Positions 60,604-64,000 of a stretch of 64,000 nt of DNA are shown in pieces; the stretch's first letter is position 1; every line of letters starts with the position of its first letter. Source of the DNA: Apophysomyces variabilis (Eukaryota; Mucoromycota; Mucoromycetes; Mucorales; Mucoraceae); contig MZZL01000409.1 in the NCBI GenBank assembly GCA_002749535.1, positions 2,248,160 through 2,312,159 on the forward strand. The letters run 5' to 3'. The position numbers were made by a program, and so were the translations under genes. Under the pieces are notes generated by a model, which saw nothing but the letters and a program-made list of their open reading frames with translations, was not told the origin of the DNA and ran no database searches.

Positions 60604-61969
60604 GTGGGTAGAAGATATTATGAAGGACAGTTAAATAGGCATTGTGTAAAATCTTCAGCGGTAATGAGAAGGGTCAAGTGCTTTGCAAAAGTGCAATGAG
60701 TATTTGGATATATTGTCTAATTGACATCCATCCGTTTTATATACGATAAAAATGCTCAATGATAGGATCCTTATATGGAGGACTATTGCTTTGTTCCTAG
60801 AGACATGTACCTTCAGTGAACACTGTCAATTTATCTCTGTTTCTTACATATTCTATTGCCAACAAAAGTAACCATTCCTATGCTAACTTTGTCATTCGCT
60901 CTGTATTTTTTCAACGTAATATCAAGGCCCATAAGCTATGTTATACGAGGCAGGTACTTAGGCTTCAAACATTCATTCTGCTCTTTTTTTGCCTATCTGA
61001 AATTGTTGCCCACAAGCGATACTGGCTTATTTACGTTCTTATGTCTGCAGATCGTTTTTCGCGTTTTAGACTATTTATCTTAATTGGTGCATCTTTATTT
61101 CCCAACACCATATCATATCAATCACTTACGTACACCTCTTGAATATCTTACATTAAAATGAGAACTTCATTTTTAGCAATGTCTTATGTTAACGTAAACA
61201 TATGCTAGAAGTCGCCACAAATTCATTTACTGCAGCCGCACGCCGCTGTAACGGAAGGAGCGAAGCGAGTGCAGAAGGACTAGTCGCATTAACTGTGTTT
61301 TTCCTATTTGTCTGCGTGTTTCTATTTTTTATTTGCGGACTGGGATTCAAGTTTTGCATAATTGGATGAAAATATTTGCGGTCAGACTACCCTCCTTGCG
61401 TAAAGTCGTGTCATTGCATTATCTATGACAAGATAATAACCGTTCATTCCGTGGCGATCCAATCTTTTGTGATTGCCTAATAGACAAAGTTTAAGATATA
61501 ATAGTAGAAGAAAAGGAGAACATAGCTATATTCAAGGAAAATAAAAGTGGAATGTAAAGACAATACAATTGAGCAGAACCGGGAACTGGATACCATTGCC
61601 CTGACAGCTTCTGATGCCATAACTGACAGAAACGGATATGATAGCATCAATGACGTACAGAAACAAACGAAGAGGGTATATTTCCTCTACAGATGTTCCA
61701 TTCTATTCAAGACCTTCTATTAGTCTGAGTCAATTTTTACTCTTGGGAGAATTGTTGTCTTATCACTGAATTGTTGTCATCCATAAGACATCCATCGATT
61801 TTCTTATCCATGACTGTGATTTTTGGTTTCAGTAATCACGTACTATTTAAAAGCGAAGAGGCAACATCTTTTCAATTCTTTGGCTCTGTTATCCAAACCA
61901 TTCCCCAGTATGTACTTCGCCTTGATTAATATGTACAGAATGACTGATATCCCTCTTCTGTAGCCTTTA

Positions 61970-62049
61970 GCCTGCATGACCTCTGTCCCGAACCACCTTG
62001 GTTGTGTGAGTAAGCTCCCTGCACTCCACTCGGTAAGTGAAAAAGAAAT
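61970..62049 (+). repeat. Dispersed repeat 1, copy B
   Basis: The core CACCTTGGTTGT and TAAGCTCCCTGCACT are shared with 28755-28832, with extension on both sides at lower identity. Confidence 0.6.
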
Positions 62050-62215
62050 GTTGACTGTTTATGCACAGTGTCATTCATTATCTTCTGCTTCCAAGTCCTC
62101 GCCAGGTGTTGCATCGCTTCAAGTCCTCTGCAGTGCGTTACACTCTAACCGGCCACTCATGGAAGCCGTGATTCTCTCTCTCGCCGCCCCCACCGACACA
62201 GGTGCGCGGCCGGCC

Positions 62216-62249
62216 CCTACCTTTGGGTAGGATTACCCTTCGGGGGTAA
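62216..62249 (+). other. Two adjacent short hairpins
   Basis: CCTACC-TTTG-GGTAGG is followed after one base by TTACCC-TTCGG-GGGTAA. Both stems are six perfect pairs. It lies in a GC-rich island within AT-rich DNA. Function unknown; it could be a structured RNA or part of a repeat. Confidence 0.4.
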
Positions 62250-62644
62250 GTAAAAAAATATGTCAAGCCATCCTTCCATTTACTAACCATGAACATTCTT
62301 TTACGCTGCTCGAATGAATTTTGTGTCTACGGAAGGACCAAGTTGAGGTAAGTAAAATATATTTCCCGCATAATCCATTTAGTAATGACGCATATTTATA
62401 TCCCTTTTAGCGCAAACTTGATCCTTTGCATGGATGCAAAATTTATTTAGAGTAGCGCAAAACTTGTTCAATAAACAGTATGTGAGATTATCTGATTACG
62501 AGTAGCAAACTATAAGACCCTTCCTGCCCAAACTAGAATAATTGATCCAGTTTGGGACCCTTGTATTCTGAACTATTGAAAGTCAGATTGCTTTAAGTGC
62601 TACCGGTGCAAGTATGCCCCGCGTTGCTTTGGTAGTTGTTCACC

Positions 62645-64000
62645 ATGAGACCCTATGTTTCGAGCATTCTGCGTTCCTTAAGTCCCTATGTCTGTCATGT
62701 GAATCGTCCGCTTTCATTACGCATCGCAAACTCTGCGACAGTTGTAAAGTCAAACGCTAGATTCCCAGTATCAAGATCGTTTCAACTTGGTCGCGTTATA
62801 AAAGAAGAACGCAACAGCACGAATCGACTCATAAATGAGAAGAGTCCCTATCTTTTGGTGGGTTCCTGCGATTCATGGCCTATTAGCTTATGTTTTGTAT
62901 TCTCGAATATATTTTATATGCTTAAACAACAATTCAGCAACATGGTATGTCTTTACACAGGTTCTTTTCTATGATTCTGAAGAAATAGCAATATACAATC
63001 TTAACTGTATGTTTTATTCCTGTATTTCTAAACTGAGCAGCCCGTAATCCGGTACGTCTCGTACTTGTTACCACTGCCCAAGATTAAATCAATCTTTATC
63101 TAGGTTGATTGGTACCCTTGGGGGAAGGCAGCATTTGAAAAAGCAAAGGTCGAAAACAAACCTATTTTCCTAAGCATTGGTTATAGCACCTGCCAGTAAT
63201 TTCCCAATGTAGTATCACACATAGTTTCTAATATTGCTTTAGTTGGTGCCATGTCATGGAGCATGAATCGTTCGAGAACCAAGAAATAGCCGACATCATG
63301 AACAAGCATTTTGTCAATATCAAAGGTAATCTGTTTGTCTACGACTATCTGCTGATTCTCTTCAATTAGTCGATCGGTAAAAAAACGATCATGGTTTACT
63401 GGTGAATCGTACTGCTCACCGCTGTCTTTAGAGAAGAAAATCCAGGAGTGGATAAGCTGTATATGACTTACGTACAATTGACTGCAGGCAGAGGTGGATG
63501 GCCAATGTCCGTCTTTTTGACGCCAGATTTATGTCCCTTCTTTGGTGCGACATATTTTCCTCCTGAAGATACCAACGGCTCCCCTGGGTTCAAGACTTTA
63601 CTTCGGCGTGTCGCTGATGTGTGGGAACTGTCGCCCGAAAAGTTGAAGGAGAATGGGGAAACGGTTATAAAGCAACTCAGAGACTATATCGCAGTATGTT
63701 GAGTAATGGGGTGATGGTTGCATTAATCCGGTATTAGTCTAAACCAGGATCAGCGTCAGCAGAATTACATCCAGATAGCGTGGCTGCTGAAGCGTATGAT
63801 CACTTTGCAACTAACTTTGATTCGGAATATGGTGGCTTTACGGATGCGCCTAAGTTTCCGACTCCTGTACAGATCTCCTTTCTAATGGATTACTATGGCT
63901 ATAAGCGCCATGACAAAAGCGCCGAGGATAAGGCGGGGAAAGCCCTAAATATGGCATTATTCACACTTCAGGTATGTAATCATTTTAATCCATACTTGTT
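62645..64000 (+). CDS. SPATA20/YyaL family protein (DUF255 thioredoxin-like), 5' part
   Basis: Partial; continues beyond the window. Exons: 62645-62857, 62938-62944, 63041-63051, 63104-63195, 63243-63325, 63370-63376, 63432-63693, 63738-63971. The N-terminus is basic and Ser-rich without acids, probably a mitochondrial presequence. Then come the family hallmarks: SPYLLQHARNPVDWYPWG, the thioredoxin-like active site [44 protein letters not shown] and [10 protein letters not shown] region typical of the following glycosidase-like domain begins ([13 protein letters not shown]). Three exons are only 7, 11 and 7 nt; each is needed to restore a conserved motif, and summed phases agree throughout. 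The biochemical role of the family is not settled. Confidence 0.92.
62938..62944 (+). other. 7-nt microexon 1 (SPATA20-like gene)
   Basis: CAACATG between AATTCAG and GTATGT. Encodes Gln-His plus the first base of Ala in the conserved LLQHARNPVDW. Confidence 0.8.
63041..63051 (+). other. 11-nt microexon 2 (SPATA20-like gene)
   Basis: CCCGTAATCCG between GAGCAG and GTACGT. Completes Ala and adds Arg-Asn-Pro. The preceding CTGAG acceptor would add one extra residue. Confidence 0.75.
63370..63376 (+). other. 7-nt microexon 3 (SPATA20-like gene)
   Basis: TCGATCG between CAATTAG and GTAAAA. Completes Val, adds Asp and starts Arg of the conserved KVDREE motif. Confidence 0.85.

Larger units (their letters stand above)
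60030..62644. other. Intergenic 2.6 kb with both repeat families
   Basis: Contains repeat 2 copy B (60517-60603), repeat 1 copy B (61970-62049) and a double hairpin (62216-62249). A 108-codon frame at 60816-61142 is hydrophobic and unconvincing. No gene supported. Confidence 0.45.

Noticed and set aside
60816..61142. 108-codon plus-strand frame as a membrane protein
   Set aside because: Hydrophobicity follows from T-rich DNA; no family resemblance.
1..64000. CRISPR arrays, rRNA genes and biosynthetic gene clusters
   Set aside because: No regularly spaced direct repeats, no conserved rRNA core sequence and no backbone enzymes were seen.

Overview
This is a contig piece from a filamentous fungus. 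The genes are typically fungal: a Chs7-type chitin synthase chaperone, SAGA Spt8, Mex67, Xrn1, an XMAP215/Stu2 microtubule polymerase and two Pap1-type bZIP factors with a DUF3425-like C-terminus. Introns are mostly 44-100 nt, start mainly with GTA or GTG, and number up to 20 per gene. The base composition is AT-leaning. Intron density and the long multi-TOG Stu2 protein point to an early-diverging lineage, probably Mucoromycota (Mucorales or a relative). That placement is inference from memory of protein families, not from a search.

Layout. 0-5 kb: the 3' end of a CCCH zinc-finger gene, then a G-protein alpha subunit with one apparent frameshift and a 1.8 kb intron. 5-13 kb: two paralogous bZIP genes in opposite orientation, with a four-exon secreted cysteine-rich gene (minus) between them, directly next to the second. 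14-16 kb: a two-finger GATA-like factor. 16-19 kb: no gene recognised. 19.1-26.8 kb: the 21-exon Stu2/XMAP215 gene. 27-31 kb: a dual-specificity phosphatase and CHS7, both minus. 31.7-41.6 kb: a compact plus-strand run of a secreted protein, an aldehyde dehydrogenase, XRN1 and a DDHD phospholipase. 41.6-43.7 kb: a repeat copy and a broken reading frame. 43.7-45.3 kb: a monocarboxylate-transporter-like MFS protein (minus). 46.4-47.3 kb: an unknown protein (minus). 47.9-52 kb: SPT8 (plus) and MEX67 (minus), convergent with about 71 bp between their stop codons. 52-58.7 kb: sparse, with small hypothetical genes. 58.8-60 kb: a tetraspanin. 62.6-64 kb: the 5' part of a SPATA20/YyaL (DUF255) gene that runs off the window.

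The genes are mainly housekeeping: mRNA export and decay, chromatin, microtubules, wall synthesis, signalling and lipid metabolism. I see no biosynthetic cluster, CRISPR array, rRNA or convincing tRNA.

The most unusual signal is splicing. Working through conserved motifs and codon phase, I find exons of 7, 11 and 7 nt in the SPATA20-like gene and of 14 and 22 nt in the transporter. There are also two GC-AG introns, in the phosphatase and in Stu2. Automated gene callers would probably mis-model all of these. Two pairs of short dispersed non-coding repeats are also present. Exon coordinates were worked out by hand; for most multi-exon genes the summed exon lengths are divisible by three, which supports the models.
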